64,000 nt of DNA from Euglena gracilis (GCA_039621445.1 CP154955.1:26649514-26713513), one strand, 5' to 3'. Counted from the first letter of the stretch, positions 43,970-53,109 are shown. Program-made: numbers and translations. Notes: generated from the letters alone by a model not told the origin.

Positions 43970-44260
43970 ACTCCCCTTTATGTTGACCCCCCGGGGGTGT
44001 TGCTTCTGAGAGCAGGCACCTTATAGCACCCACCACCCCTCCCCCCCCCCCCGGTCGGGAAACACAAGGTCCCGGGGGGGCAGACATTTTTCATTAAAAA
44101 TGGCCTTTCCGGGACCCCGGTGCCTTCGGCACCGGGGTCGGAGGGGGGTGCCTGCCATGGGCAGGCAACACCAAACCACCCCGGGGGGGGGGATGGGGTG
44201 TCTGCCACTAGCACCCCCCCATGGGGAAGGCACCCGACTAACAAAAGGCTGTTTTGGACC
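43970..44260. mobile_element. Probable degraded CAGG-type element around a perfect hairpin
   Basis: Contains G/C tracts and the perfect hairpin GACCCCGGTGCC-TTC-GGCACCGGGGTC (44113-44139). The right side ends GACTAACAAAAGGCTG, resembling the family terminus. The left candidate CACTCCCCTTTATGTTGACC is only a loose match and no 8-bp duplication was found. Confidence 0.35.
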
Positions 44261-44755
44261 CTGTGTCTTAACTTGTGGAGAATAGTAGGCCAGCCCAATT
44301 AATCGTTCCAGGTGTAGGAAAAACACAGATCCGTTCTTTTATTATTTTTTTTGCTTTTTCAATGTTGGCAAAATATGTATTATTGCGTGTACTTTTGCAA
44401 CGATTTTCTGATATTTTGCTAATTTGCTGTTTATTTTACTGCCAAAAGTCCAACTTTTGGCCTAATTTTTTCCCATAAGGTCAAGCATTTGTCGATTTTT
44501 TTGACCTTTTTGACTAACAAATTGCGTCAAGGTGTTCCCAAAATCTAGTTAAAAGAATCAAGAAACACAAATGCTGTGGGGAGGAGTCCCTTGGTTCTGA
44601 CCTTGGGGTCATTGCCCACCATAGGGTTTGGGTTTTGCATGCATTCAAAGAAAATTCCATTTTTATGAATTTTTGGAAGAAATTGAGACCCGTTTCAGAC
44701 CAAAATTCCATCCAGTTCCCCCCCCAAAATGCATCCCTTCCAGGCAAAATTCGGC
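44261..44755. other. No gene recognised
   Basis: T-rich sequence with repeated AATTTTTT words. Frames are short. Confidence 0.35.
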
Positions 44756-44759
44756 GGAT

Positions 44760-45131
44760 TCATGCAGAATAAATCCGCCGAATCAGGCATAGCGGGTAAA
44801 TGAGGTGATCAAATCGCTCGCGAGTGAAACAAAGAAATGGGACAGGTCCATGGTCAAGGTGGCAATTTGCGATTCTCATGTTGAAGGCAGGGGGAGGGGG
44901 TTCTGTCCCGCTTTCCTCGATGGTAAGCTTCGATCTCACTCCAAGAGATAAGAGCTCATCAGCATCCCATTTGGTTGAAATGTGGATCCGCTTGTGGCGG
45001 ATTGATGTGGAGTATGTAGAGTAAAGGGAATGCAATGCACAATGCAGCAGAAATTCTTGAAAAAAAAAGTCAATATGACAAAACACGTTTTCTGAGCGAA
45101 ATCTAAAATTTTCCCCCCACCTGAAAAGCAA
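44760..45131 (-). CDS. Coding-like - strand frame (unknown)
   Basis: A 123-codon frame with TSIRHKRIHISTKWDADELL, RSKLTIEESGTEPPPPAFN and CFTRERFDHLIYPLCLIR. Composition is protein-like but the + strand is also open over part of it. No motif recognised. Confidence 0.25.
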   Translation of the reverse strand: MLFRWGENFRFRSENVFCHIDFFFQEFLLHCALHSLYSTYSTSIRHKRIHISTKWDADELLSLGVRSKLTIEESGTEPPPPAFNMRIANCHLDHGPVPFLCFTRERFDHLIYPLCLIRRIYSA

Positions 45132-45222
45132 AATTTTTTAAAAATTAAACTTGATGAAAATTTCGGTCTTTTTGAGATTGCTCTATAAATCCTTTCTTCT
45201 CAGGGTCCGACATCGATTGGGG

Positions 45223-45462
45223 TTAGGGGCGACCCAAAGTCAGAAGAAACGCTTGCTGCCGGTGATTTTTGGTGTGTAACAGCCTCACACAACCTTGGTT
45301 TACTTCGCCGAGAGTGGGCAGCCACACAGTGCACGGATCAGATGTGTCAATGCAGCGTAGGATTTTGGACGAACACGGCTTTGAACCTCTCCATTTCTTT
45401 GCATTGCTTGTTTTAAAATTATTTGGTGTTTTGTATTGATATCCCAAGTATGACCATTTCAT
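45223..45462 (-). CDS. Coding-like - strand frame (unknown)
   Basis: 80 codons with an ATG at 45460-45462 and segments KWSYLGYQYKTPNNFKTSN, CIDTSDPCTVWLPTLGEV and GCVRLLHTKNHRQQAFLL. No motif recognised. Confidence 0.25.
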   Translation of the reverse strand: MKWSYLGYQYKTPNNFKTSNAKKWRGSKPCSSKILRCIDTSDPCTVWLPTLGEVNQGCVRLLHTKNHRQQAFLLTLGRP

Positions 45463-46370
45463 TCATTCATTTTTTTCTGCAAAGCAGCCATTAATCTGGT
45501 TTTTTTTGGATTTTTTTTTTCAATGTGTGACAGAAATTGAATCAATCATTGACACTTCAGAAAATTTGACCCCTTCTGGGGTCCAGCATGCCACCAGTAG
45601 GTTTTCTTCCAACCTCAGACATGCCTGCCTCCATCAATTACTTATTTTTTTCCCGTCGAAATAACTTTGCCCCCCTTCTTGGGGAGCAACGTAAAAACTG
45701 TTGCATCTTTCCGGAGAATCAGAGGGGATAAGCGCAACAAACCATCACAAATTCCCCAATGCTTCGGTGATCGATGAACGGAAACATTAAATCACATGAA
45801 TATCCCAAACATAAACAGCATCTGACACAAAATTTTCATCAACTCATGATTTTAAACCTGCTCAAATGACGTTGTAGGGTAATGGGAAAATTGGAAACCT
45901 TTCTTTTTGGTTATCTGGAGTAGCCTACGGAGGCTCCAGATAACCAGACTTTGCGGAGGCTCCTGTGACCAGGATTGGATGCTCCGCGTATTCTCAGGTA
46001 ACCAGTTATGCTGAAATTTTTAAAGAAAAAAGAATGTTCGTTTTTTTGCACTCTTCAGTCAATTTGCTCTTTTGGGCGTACCACCGACCCCAAAGACAGG
46101 TTATACGGGGGGGGGGGTCGTCGGTCAGGTTCCCCCTGCTTCCCGTCTCTTGGGGTTCGCTGAGTACACGTAGAGGCAAATATAACAATGACAAGGTTCA
46201 GCTGTGACAGGTTCAGCTGAGGGTATAGAAACTTGCCCCTAATCCTATTCCTTCAATATAACCACAAACTATGTCCAGTTCGTGATCATCAGCAAATGAA
46301 AAAACGTGTAATCGGTTTCAACGCCAGAACATAAAAATATCCCTAGGCATCCCCATCCAGAAACGAGTGA
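45463..46370. other. Non-coding stretch with one strong hairpin
   Basis: Apart from the hairpin at 45909-45945 and a G-tract near 46110, nothing was recognised. Confidence 0.4.
45909..45945. repeat. Perfect hairpin GGTTATCTGGAG with 13-nt loop
   Basis: Arms GGTTATCTGGAG and CTCCAGATAACC are exact complements. GGAGGCTCC and AGGTAACCAG words follow to 46006, suggesting a larger degraded inverted structure. Confidence 0.85.
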
Positions 46371-46742
46371 TCAACCGATGGCCGGCATCAGATTCGCCTT
46401 TTGGGGTCCATCAGGGGGCCACCCCGGCAAACGTGCCGGACGCTGGTCTCCCGGGGGGAGCCGGCCCAGGCACGGCCAGGGGTGGGGTCAGTCGCAAACA
46501 GTCATCATCCTGTGCCGGCGGGTCCCGGTCATGAGGAGAGTGGGCGCCCAGCAAGGCTACCCCAACCCTTGGGCAACAGAATATTTAACCGTGACTTTTG
46601 GAGCCTGTTTATCTGGAGGATCTGAGGATCCTGGTCACCTTGAGGTTCCGCAGAGCATTAAATCACACACCTTTGGGGGTTTCCCCAAAAGCTTAGCCCT
46701 CTATGGCCTGGCGTTCGCGATCGCATGCACTAAAACTGCACA

Positions 46743-47042
46743 TTATCTGGTCAGACGGAGCAGAGCACCGGTGGGAGGCGGCGGCGGTTCCGAGGCCGGG
46801 CAAGGGCGCTCCTCCGATGCTCCGCACGGCCGGCCGCTGAACTGCGGGGCGGTGGCCACGGCCTGCGTCCGCCGGGCCGCGCCCCCGGGGCACGCGCCGG
46901 CCCACGGGGCCCAGGGCCCCGCCACGCAGTCCACCGGCACTGTGGGCAGTCCCGGAGGGGCGGCACAAAAGGGCACGCTAGCCAGGGCTAGGGCTGGGCT
47001 AGCCCTAGCTTGGGCTGATTGTTGGAATCCAAATCTATGCAA
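46743..47042 (-). CDS. Exon encoding a thrombospondin type 1 (TSP1) repeat
   Basis: In a GC-rich island the - strand reads PVDCVAGPWAPWAGACPGG then ARRTQAVATAPQFSGRPC and GASEERPCP (domain about 46797-46931). This follows the TSP1 plan: W-x2-W, then Cys, Arg-rich strand, G-x-PC and final E-x2-PC. Only four Cys are seen (C, C, C, C), a compact variant lacking the extra Cys pair of classical repeats. An acceptor-like GCCCACAG precedes GTGGAC and a donor-like CCACCG|GTGCTC follows, so the true exon is probably shorter than the frame. TSP1 repeats are extracellular adhesion modules, so the protein is probably secreted or membrane anchored. The 230-codon + strand frame here is antisense. Confidence 0.6.
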   Translation of the reverse strand: MHRFGFQQSAQARASPALALASVPFCAAPPGLPTVPVDCVAGPWAPWAGACPGGAARRTQAVATAPQFSGRPCGASEERPCPASEPPPPPTGALLRLTR

Positions 47043-47318
47043 CCGGTGGCTTATACTCGGGGGAGCTTAACTTCGAACTGAACGGGGAGCACCTTTGCTG
47101 CAGCAAGGTGAGGTTTTAATTTGCTTGAACCTGTCACAAAAAAAATCAAACCTTCATTTTTCACCCCCGCAGTGGAAGGGAGGGGTAAACAAATTTGACT
47201 GATCCACAATCACCCCAAATAGAGCAGCAGGATTGGGGTTAGTGATTGCTCTGCAATACGGACAGGGGGCATTGTGGCTTTTTGTTAAAAAAAGCATCTT
47301 TCGTATTTTTGGGCCAGT

Positions 47319-47614
47319 CAGGCTGAATTTTTAACCAACCCCGGGGAGGGGTGGGCCCGGAGGGCTAGAGGAAGCCAGGCACCACCCCCTGAGGGGGGGG
47401 GGGGGGGGCTGGGGGAGGCTGGAATGCCTGGGTGGCCGAAATGTGCACAAAAATGTGCTTTCCTTGGATTCCAGAGTGGAAGTACCTTGGTCGACTACCC
47501 AGGCACTTTTCGCCATGTGCCCCACCCGCCTCCAAACCGGGTGCCTTGGAGTGCCTTTTGCCCAGGCAAGCACCCCTCCCGGGTGGGGTCGGCCTCGCCT
47601 TAAATTTCAGCCTG
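47319..47614. mobile_element. CAGG-type element between GC-rich exon islands
   Basis: Ends CAGGCTGAATTTTTAACC and CCTTAAATTTCAGCCTG are inverted repeats with a few mismatches; the interior has the usual G- and C-tracts. Flanking 8-mers do not match, so the target duplication has decayed or one end is mis-set. If the islands on each side belong to one gene, it sits in an intron. Confidence 0.5.
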
Positions 47615-47961
47615 CTTTCACCCCATAGGTTTGGCGCAAAAAGTTTGGCGCTCCCGATTTCAATAACAGCGTTTCAGATTGATGAAAATAATTTTCTTAT
47701 CAGTTTCAAAAAATGCATTTAAATTGCTCAAAATCTACAATACCCATATGCTGTGCGAGTACAATAGTACACACTGGGCCGTGGGGGCGGGATCGCCTCC
47801 TGGTAGACGTCCGTGTGGAACGACACCGCCACGTGCGCTGAGTGGCGCGGACAACTTCCCACAACCCGCACACCCGCGGTGACCTTGATGGAAGGGGGTT
47901 TGGGCTACTGAGGCGTGGTCCCCCCCACAAGACAACCGGCGCTGCCATTCCCCCCCCCGCC

Positions 47962-48243
47962 ACCCAGGGCGTACACGACGGTGACGGCGAGGGCCACGGC
48001 GCCGAAGCCGAGGGGCGCGGCGCGGGCACGCAGCATGGGGCCGGGGGCATACGCCCGCGCTACATGACGGCCGCCCCGGCCGGGGGAGGGCTGCCAGGGC
48101 AGAACGGGAAGGCCTGGGGGGTGGTCGACCCCCCCCACCCACCACCCCGGCGGTTTGGCCCCGTGCTGCCCTGGGGGCTGCCCCGGGGCAGGCGCAGAGG
48201 GGGGCACGGGGTGGGGGGTTGGGGACCGGGCGGGGAGGGGCAT
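47962..48243 (-). CDS. Candidate 5' exon with signal peptide or signal anchor (GC-rich)
   Basis: From a Met at 48034-48036 the - strand reads MLRARAAPLGFGAVALAVTV then VYALG before a GT (donor candidate at 47962-47963). Arg residues followed by a hydrophobic run are typical of a signal peptide or anchor, which would suit a TSP1 protein downstream on the same strand. A further GC-rich stretch at 47761-47883 reads RHSAHVAVSFHTDVYQEAIP after a CATCAAG acceptor. The phases of these pieces do not join cleanly, so linkage is only a suggestion. Confidence 0.3.
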
Positions 48244-48299
48244 CCCCCCAAACCCAGTGGGAGGGTCAGAGGTGGATTGGGGGGGGGGGCGAGAGGGAT

Positions 48300-49290
48300 G
48301 AGGGTCTCAACTCTGGAGAAACGCCCGGCGGCCAGAGGTGGCGCCCCTGCAGTTTCCTGGAATCGTTGCAAAGGGGTCCATTGGACCCTTGGATCGGCAT
48401 CATGGACAATGGGTTAACATTCCTGTCATCATCCCAAAAAAACCCGACTCCCATCACCGACTTCAGCGTCACTGCGAATGCACATCCTGCCGCCCGTGAT
48501 TCGGCTTATCGGGACGGCCCCTCCCCAATGCCTGCGCACTTCACAATTCCCAACCCAGCTTCTGGACGCAATGGTGCTCAAACCTCCTTCATCATTCTCC
48601 TCAATCGGCCACCTCCCCACAAGGCACACACATTCATATCCACCTGCTGTTTGAATCCCATTGGCACAAAAATGATACATTGTGCACATTCACAAAAATT
48701 GTCCAGTGCACATGTAGACAATGGACAACTGCACGTGTGCACAATGAGCACAACCATTGTGCTCTATGCAAGGCAGTGCGAGGGCTGAAGTCTGGAGGCA
48801 GTGCGAGGGCTGGAGTTGCACCAGATGTCAGGACAACGCCCTGGGCTTGCCCTCAATCCCCCCCCAACCCTGAACCTGGGTAGTTCCCCACTGAACCGCT
48901 CCAACAGCTCCCAGGGATCAAAACTCTCTGGCACGCCGTCTTCCCAACCTTTTCAAATGTGTGTGTAGAGTCCACCCTCTGGATGAATCAGCAGGAAACC
49001 CCTCAGGCACACTCCACACAGCTTGGGAAAGCAACAAAAAAAAAGCTAAACGACCAGCCTGTAATGAAACGTCTGGGGAATGCAGCCAGGGCTAGGGAAA
49101 CGAGGGATTCGCAACGGGGGTTTTGGCCCTTGTTTGGGAAAATTCACGCCTCCCGGAGTTGAAACCTGGAGTTTGAATGTGCTGCACAGGTTGAAAATTG
49201 GGCCTGTTCCCTGGGTCCCAACATTGGCAATTGATGCAGGTTCCACTGTTTAGGGTCTCCGAGGGACCAAAGGGACCAAAGGGCGGGTTT
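48300..49290. other. No firm gene; weak + strand frame to 48788
   Basis: A + frame includes TPITDFSVTANAHPAARDSA, MPAHFTIPNPASGRNGAQ and TCCLNPIGTKMIHCAHS to TGA at 48788. It continues from a G-tract frame and has no motif. From 48790 on nothing was recognised. Confidence 0.25.
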
Positions 49291-49294
49291 CACA

Positions 49295-49544
49295 CAGGGG
49301 TTTTTTCAAGTCTGGGGGGGGGGAGGGGGTCCCCCCCACCCACCCCCTGGGGGGGGTCCCGGGGGACCCACAAAAAATGGCTGGAAAATCGCGAAAAGTG
49401 CTAAAAATAGTACCTTTTCAAAATTTTTCGGCGCCTTCGGCACTGAAAAGTTTATCCCACCCCCCTTCGGGGACCCCCCCCAGGGGGGGGGCTCGGCCGG
49501 ACCCACCCACCCCCCCCGGGGTCCACGACTAAAAAAAACACCTG
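49295..49544. mobile_element. CAGG-family miniature element with perfect 8-bp target duplication
   Basis: 250 bp. Left end CAGGGGTTTTTTCAAGTC and right end GACTAAAAAAAACACCTG are inverted repeats with three mismatches. GTTTCACA is duplicated exactly on both sides (49287-49294, 49545-49552). Interior: G- and C-tracts around an imperfect hairpin TTTTTCGGCGCC-TTCG-GCACTGAAAA (49425-49449). No coding capacity. Confidence 0.85.
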
Positions 49545-49635
49545 GTTTCACAACCAGGTTTCAAATTGAGCGAAAAATTGCGCACGCATAAAGCAAAAAT
49601 CAAAATCTTGAGTGCGAGTTAGGCCGCCTAAGGTA

Positions 49636-49684
49636 CATCCATCCATCCATCCATCCATCCATCCATCCATCCATCCATCCATCT
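49636..49684. repeat. (CATC)n microsatellite
   Basis: About twelve tetranucleotides next to an inverted copy of the TAGGCCGCCTA motif, at the left edge of segmental-duplication copy 2. Confidence 0.9.
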
Positions 49685-49751
49685 ATCCGCTCTTTTTTTC
49701 TGGTTCTGGGAAGGTTTTTATGCTGGGTCCTACACTTCTCTTGCTAGACCC

Positions 49752-50215
49752 TTGACTTTTCTCGTTAAGCCAAACTTTTCATTTCTGGAAACAGTTGGAA
49801 CAAATCAAAAGCTGATTTGTATGAACCACTCAGAACGTTCCCCTGTGCATCTAGTCCAAGGGAGGCCTTCGATAAATGAGATCAACGTGCACCAGACAAA
49901 ACCGTGCAAGATGAAAGAGAGCCAATTTTGGCTGGTCCGCAACGGGTGCACAATGGGCGGAGAGATGAAGTACTGCAGCCCAGAAATGAAACTGAACATA
50001 CGATGCGACCATACGAACTGTGTCAGTGGTAGAGTGCAACACGTATGCGGTGAACAGTGGGGCAAAAAGTCGGCCTCGCAGATCAGTCGGCTTTTGCACT
50101 TTTGCGGAGGACGTAATTCTCCACATAGAACTTGAGGAACAGGATGAAATAACTGCCATACATCCCAGCAGCAGAGGGAGCATAAGGCAAATTATAACCG
50201 AGGAAAATAAATAGA
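49752..50215 (+). CDS. Coding-like block, copy 2 (unknown Cys-rich protein)
   Basis: Frame 1 reads ESQFWLVRNGCTMGGEMKYC, SPEMKLNIRCDHTNCVSG and VQHVCGEQWGKKSASQ to 50135. A second frame from about 50084 reads FCTFAEDVILHIELEEQDEI and TAIHPSSRGSIRQIITEE, ending at 50214. A GCCTCGCAG acceptor at about 50078 could join them. The substitution pattern against copy 1 favours + strand coding in the second part. Family unknown. Confidence 0.35.
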
Positions 50216-50476
50216 AGAAATTCAATCTAAGCGAAATCCAGTTTTTCTTAACGATTTTGTTTCTGGTGGTGGGTTGTGATTGCTGAAAAGCAACAATCAC
50301 AACCCATCGTTACGGCCCACTTTTTTCCACAATACAAGATGAAAACTCAATATCTTAAAATGAGTGTTAACAACCTGCGGCAGATCTTGCTTTTTGACAA
50401 CTAATTATTTTCCAGTCGACAGCAAGCTTGTAAAACATTTTTAAAATCGAGCAACAATATCATATGAGTTCAGAAA

Positions 50477-50626
50477 CAGGTTTTTTTAAAGACCACCCAG
50501 GGGGTCCGGCATGTCAGCTCAGTGCGGGACCCCCCCTACCAAAAATCGGGCAGTCTGAAGGCATTCCCCAAGGGGAGGTCCGGCCATAGGACCCCCCTGG
50601 GGGTCTTCCGAGTTTAACGATGCCTG
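50477..50626. mobile_element. Short CAGG-family element, copy 2
   Basis: Ends CAGGTTTTTTTAAAGACC and GGTCTTCCGAGTTTAACGATGCCTG-like sequence. Flanks TTCAGAAA and TTCACAAT match at 6 of 8. Shared with copy 1 (1913-2062), hence older than the duplication. Confidence 0.55.
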
Positions 50627-50640
50627 TTCACAATTTCACA

Positions 50641-50788
50641 CTAATGTCTTATTCTACACTTGTGCGACAAGCAACCTGGCTCCTCGAGATGATGTTCCAT
50701 CCTGAAGATGTGAATATTGCTGCGGAGTTTTACCCTATAGAAAAAAGCATGGCATTTCTCGTCCGTTTCCGTCTGTGGCTGGAAAATG
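50641..50788 (+). CDS. Coding block, copy 2, 5' part, interrupted by insertion
   Basis: Reads LVRQATWLLEMMFHPEDVNI then AAEFYPIEKSMAFLVRFRLW and LENE. At that point sequence homologous to copy 1 stops and a 1.6-kb insertion begins. Copy 1 lacks the insertion but has a frameshift, so neither copy is intact. Unknown family. Confidence 0.4.
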
Positions 50789-50881
50789 AATCCCTTATTC
50801 AGACCCCCCCCCCCCCCGAACTGTTCCCACCCCAGACCGTTCCTATGGGCAGGCACCTATGGTCACTTCCTATTTTGGTGC

Positions 50882-50950
50882 TCTGGTCGGCCCTGGTCGG
50901 CCCTGGCCGGCCCTGGTCGGCCCTGGTCGGCCCTGGTCGGCCCTGGTCGG
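50882..50950. repeat. 10-bp tandem array CTGGTCGGCC, left
   Basis: Seven copies, one with a T-to-C change. The same array recurs at 52213-52249 and 52282-52319 in the same orientation, although the adjoining ends are inverted. On the - strand it would encode repeats of GPTRADQGRP. Confidence 0.9.
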
Positions 50951-51501
50951 CAAATAGTCGGCCATAGGTGGGGGTATCCTTCACAGAAAAAATGTGAAGG
51001 GATGCAATGATTTTCTGAATTGTCTTGCCAAGATCAAAAGGAAGTGCCCCATAAGGCCTCCACTGGCTCCCCAAAAGCAACCAAAATGACCTAAAATGGC
51101 TTGAAATAACCAAAAATTACCCAAAAACGCCAACAAAATCCACAAAAGATTGTGAAAAATGACCCAAAATTACCAAAAGGGCGCAAAATGGTAAAAAAAT
51201 GCTCAGATTGACCCAAATTAGCCCAATATTTGCCAAATCAGTGAATAGCCCCCAAATTAGCAAAAACTGGTCCATAATGGCCAAAATGGGTGTAAAACTG
51301 GAGATTTGTGAGAAAATTATCCAAAAATGGGTTTAGTCCCCCAGGCAGCCATCAAGCACATCTACACAAAACCCTCGTTGCTCACACTTTGCATCGGCCA
51401 CACTACAAAAGAGCATGCAGCAGACAGGGAAGCACACAGTCAGTCACGGTGAGGTGAAGGTTAGTGGCAGGGTCAAGGTGACAGCACTGTCAATGACAGC
51501 G

Positions 51502-51857
51502 TCACTGGGCCTCTGCCCTCTCGAGCTTGTCCAAACACCCCTGGCACACTGCCACGCGGGTGGGAGGCAGGGCATCCATCGGCTGCAGCTGTTTGTTGTA
51601 CACAAGGCGGCATGCGACTCGTGCAGGAATCAGGCACACAAATACAGTAGGGGCACTGGAAGGGTACTGCGCAGCTTCCTCCACTGAAGGAGAGGACGCT
51701 GGTCAGCAAAGGCCTTTGGGGGGTCACACTTCCCGGGGGTCCCGCTTCTTGGCCTCCAGCCAACCTTCCTCGACATCCAACTCGCGACTTTGTGTATTAA
51801 ATTCGCGGCTCGTTGGATGCCAATCCTGGCATCCAACAATCAGGGGTGCACAGTATG
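51502..51857 (-). CDS. Two-exon gene fragment carried in the insertion
   Basis: Exon 1 (to 51730) reads GCQDWHPTSREFNTQSRELD then VEEGWLEAKKRDPRE and ends at a GTGTGA donor. A 51-nt intron (51679-51729) has a CTCTCCTTCAG pyrimidine tract and an AG at 51679-51680. Exon 2 reads EAAQYPSSAPTVFVCLIPAR, VACRLVYNKQLQPMDALPP and VAVCQGCLDKLERAEAQ to TGA at 51502. The phases agree. The left end of exon 1 is after an in-frame TAG at about 51858-51860, possibly an acceptor. A retained intron means capture at DNA level. Protein family unknown; the C-x2-C near the end could bind metal. Confidence 0.45.
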
Positions 51858-52212
51858 CGCACCCCTACAAGCATCCTCGGATTCACATGCCCCACAAGCA
51901 TCCACGGATGCACATGATCATGCACATGCCTACAACTGCAACCACAGTCGCCTGTTTATCCCACAACTTAAGATTCCCCCCATAACCTCCCTCTCCCACT
52001 GGAGCATCCACTCCAGGGAGTCACTCAGGGAAGGCCAGACGAGCCAGGGAGGAACACAGCACCAATGTGGAGGCTGTACGCAGGTATGCAGCAGGGGCAC
52101 GATACCTTCGGCACCAGGGGAGTCACACACCTCCCGGAGGGGGACGGAGACAGACAGAGGGAAAGCTGCCGAATTCCTTCATCCATTCCCCTTCGGTCGG
52201 CCAACCACATGC

Positions 52213-52321
52213 AAGTCGGCCCTGGTCGGCCCTGGTCGGCCCTGGTCGGAACCCCCACCTACGGGGGTCCTGAAAATCATAGTCGGCCCTGGTCGGCCCT
52301 GGTCGGCCCTGGTCGGCCGTA
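52213..52321. repeat. 10-bp tandem array CTGGTCGGCC, right (two blocks)
   Basis: Two blocks separated by ACCCCCACCTACGGGGGTCC, which is the inverse of the AGGTGGGGGTATCC next to the left array. Confidence 0.9.
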
Positions 52322-52398
52322 GGTGCCTGCCTATGGGTTGGAGGACAATGATGGCTCGATGGTGGGATACTTTGCTTTGAGGAACGAACAAAGGAACG

Positions 52399-52630
52399 AA
52401 CAAAAAAAAAGAGACAAATTTGATGATTTATTTTTAAAACCCTTTTGCGAGGCTTTTTATGCAATTCTTCTGTCTCCACAACAGGGGGCAATCATGTGTG
52501 TGTGTGTGTGTGTGTGTGGCAACAATTCACTACTGCAACCGAAATGGAAAACACGCAAATCGGGGTGCGAAACAACAAATTCAACCTTAGCCCTAGAAGA
52601 CATTGCCTGTAACATCACACACATGCATAT
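52399..52630 (+). pseudogene. Coding block, copy 2, 3' part after the insertion
   Basis: Continues the homology to copy 1 (2225-2440): RDKFDDLFLKPFCEAFYAIL and SGCETTNSTLALEDIACNI. The frame relationship to the 5' part is lost, and a (GT)n run at 52495-52518 interrupts it. Confidence 0.35.
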
Positions 52631-52636
52631 AGCAAC

Positions 52637-53101
52637 CAGGGGTTTTCTTAAGGACCCCCCGGGGGGGGGGGTCCAGCCTCCGGCTGGCAAAAAGGCTGCT
52701 GGCTGGAAATGAGCTGCTGGCTGGACCCCCCCCCCCCGGGGGACAGGGGGGGGGAGGGGGGGGGTCCGGGGCTGGGCTGGGCTGGGTCGACGAAAAACAA
52801 AATTTTCTAAAACATTTTTGCCATTTTCGACATTTTGATGGATGGAGCTTGGTCAAGGCTGGGGGGCCGTGATTGGGAAGCTGTGATGAGGGGAAAAAAT
52901 GCAGGCATGGGTAGCTGGGCAGCCCAGTTTGCTGGCCGGCCTGCGGCCAGCTGGCCCGTCCTCCGGCCGGGCTGGACCCGACTTTATTTCACTCGACCCC
53001 CGGGGGGGGGGGGGCTCCCAGCCTGAATTTGGGCTGCTGGCTGGATTTGAGCTGGTGGCTGGCTGGACGGTAGGGTACCCTCCGGCTTAAGAAAACCCCT
53101 G
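52637..53101. mobile_element. CAGG-family element with perfect ends, target duplication and empty site
   Basis: 465 bp. Ends CAGGGGTTTTCTTAAG and CTTAAGAAAACCCCTG are exact complements (16 bp). ATAGCAAC is duplicated exactly on both sides (52629-52636, 53102-53109). Copy 1 of the segmental duplication shows the unoccupied site at about 2440-2453. The interior has C- and G-tracts and repeated GGCTGCTGGCTGG words near both ends. No coding capacity. CAGGG ends with 8-bp duplications point to the hAT superfamily; other 8-bp groups (P, Merlin, KDZ) are possible. Confidence 0.9.
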
Positions 53102-53106
53102 ATAGC

Positions 53107-53109
<3 letters not shown>

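Larger units (their letters stand above)
50789..52398. mobile_element. 1.6-kb insertion with inverted ends, 10-bp arrays and a gene fragment
   Basis: Defined by comparison with copy 1, where GGAAAATGAA runs straight into the A-run and GAGAYCAAATTTGATGATT. Inside it, CCTATGGGCAGGCACC (about 50847) and GGTGCCTGCCTATGGG (about 52323) form an inverted pair, each adjoined by arrays of the 10-mer CTGGTCGGCC. Between them lies - strand sequence with a small intron (51502-51857). No transposase was recognised. It could be a gene-capturing TIR element (Pack-type) or another foldback. Exact ends are uncertain because the right flank is A-rich. Confidence 0.6.

Noticed and set aside
43970-44260. Full call as a CAGG element with 8-bp duplication
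   Set aside because: The hairpin and right end fit, but the left end and duplication could not be found, so only a low-confidence feature is listed.
46378-47070. 230-codon + strand GC-rich frame
   Set aside because: Antisense to the TSP1 exon; GC-rich DNA has few stops, so length alone is weak evidence.
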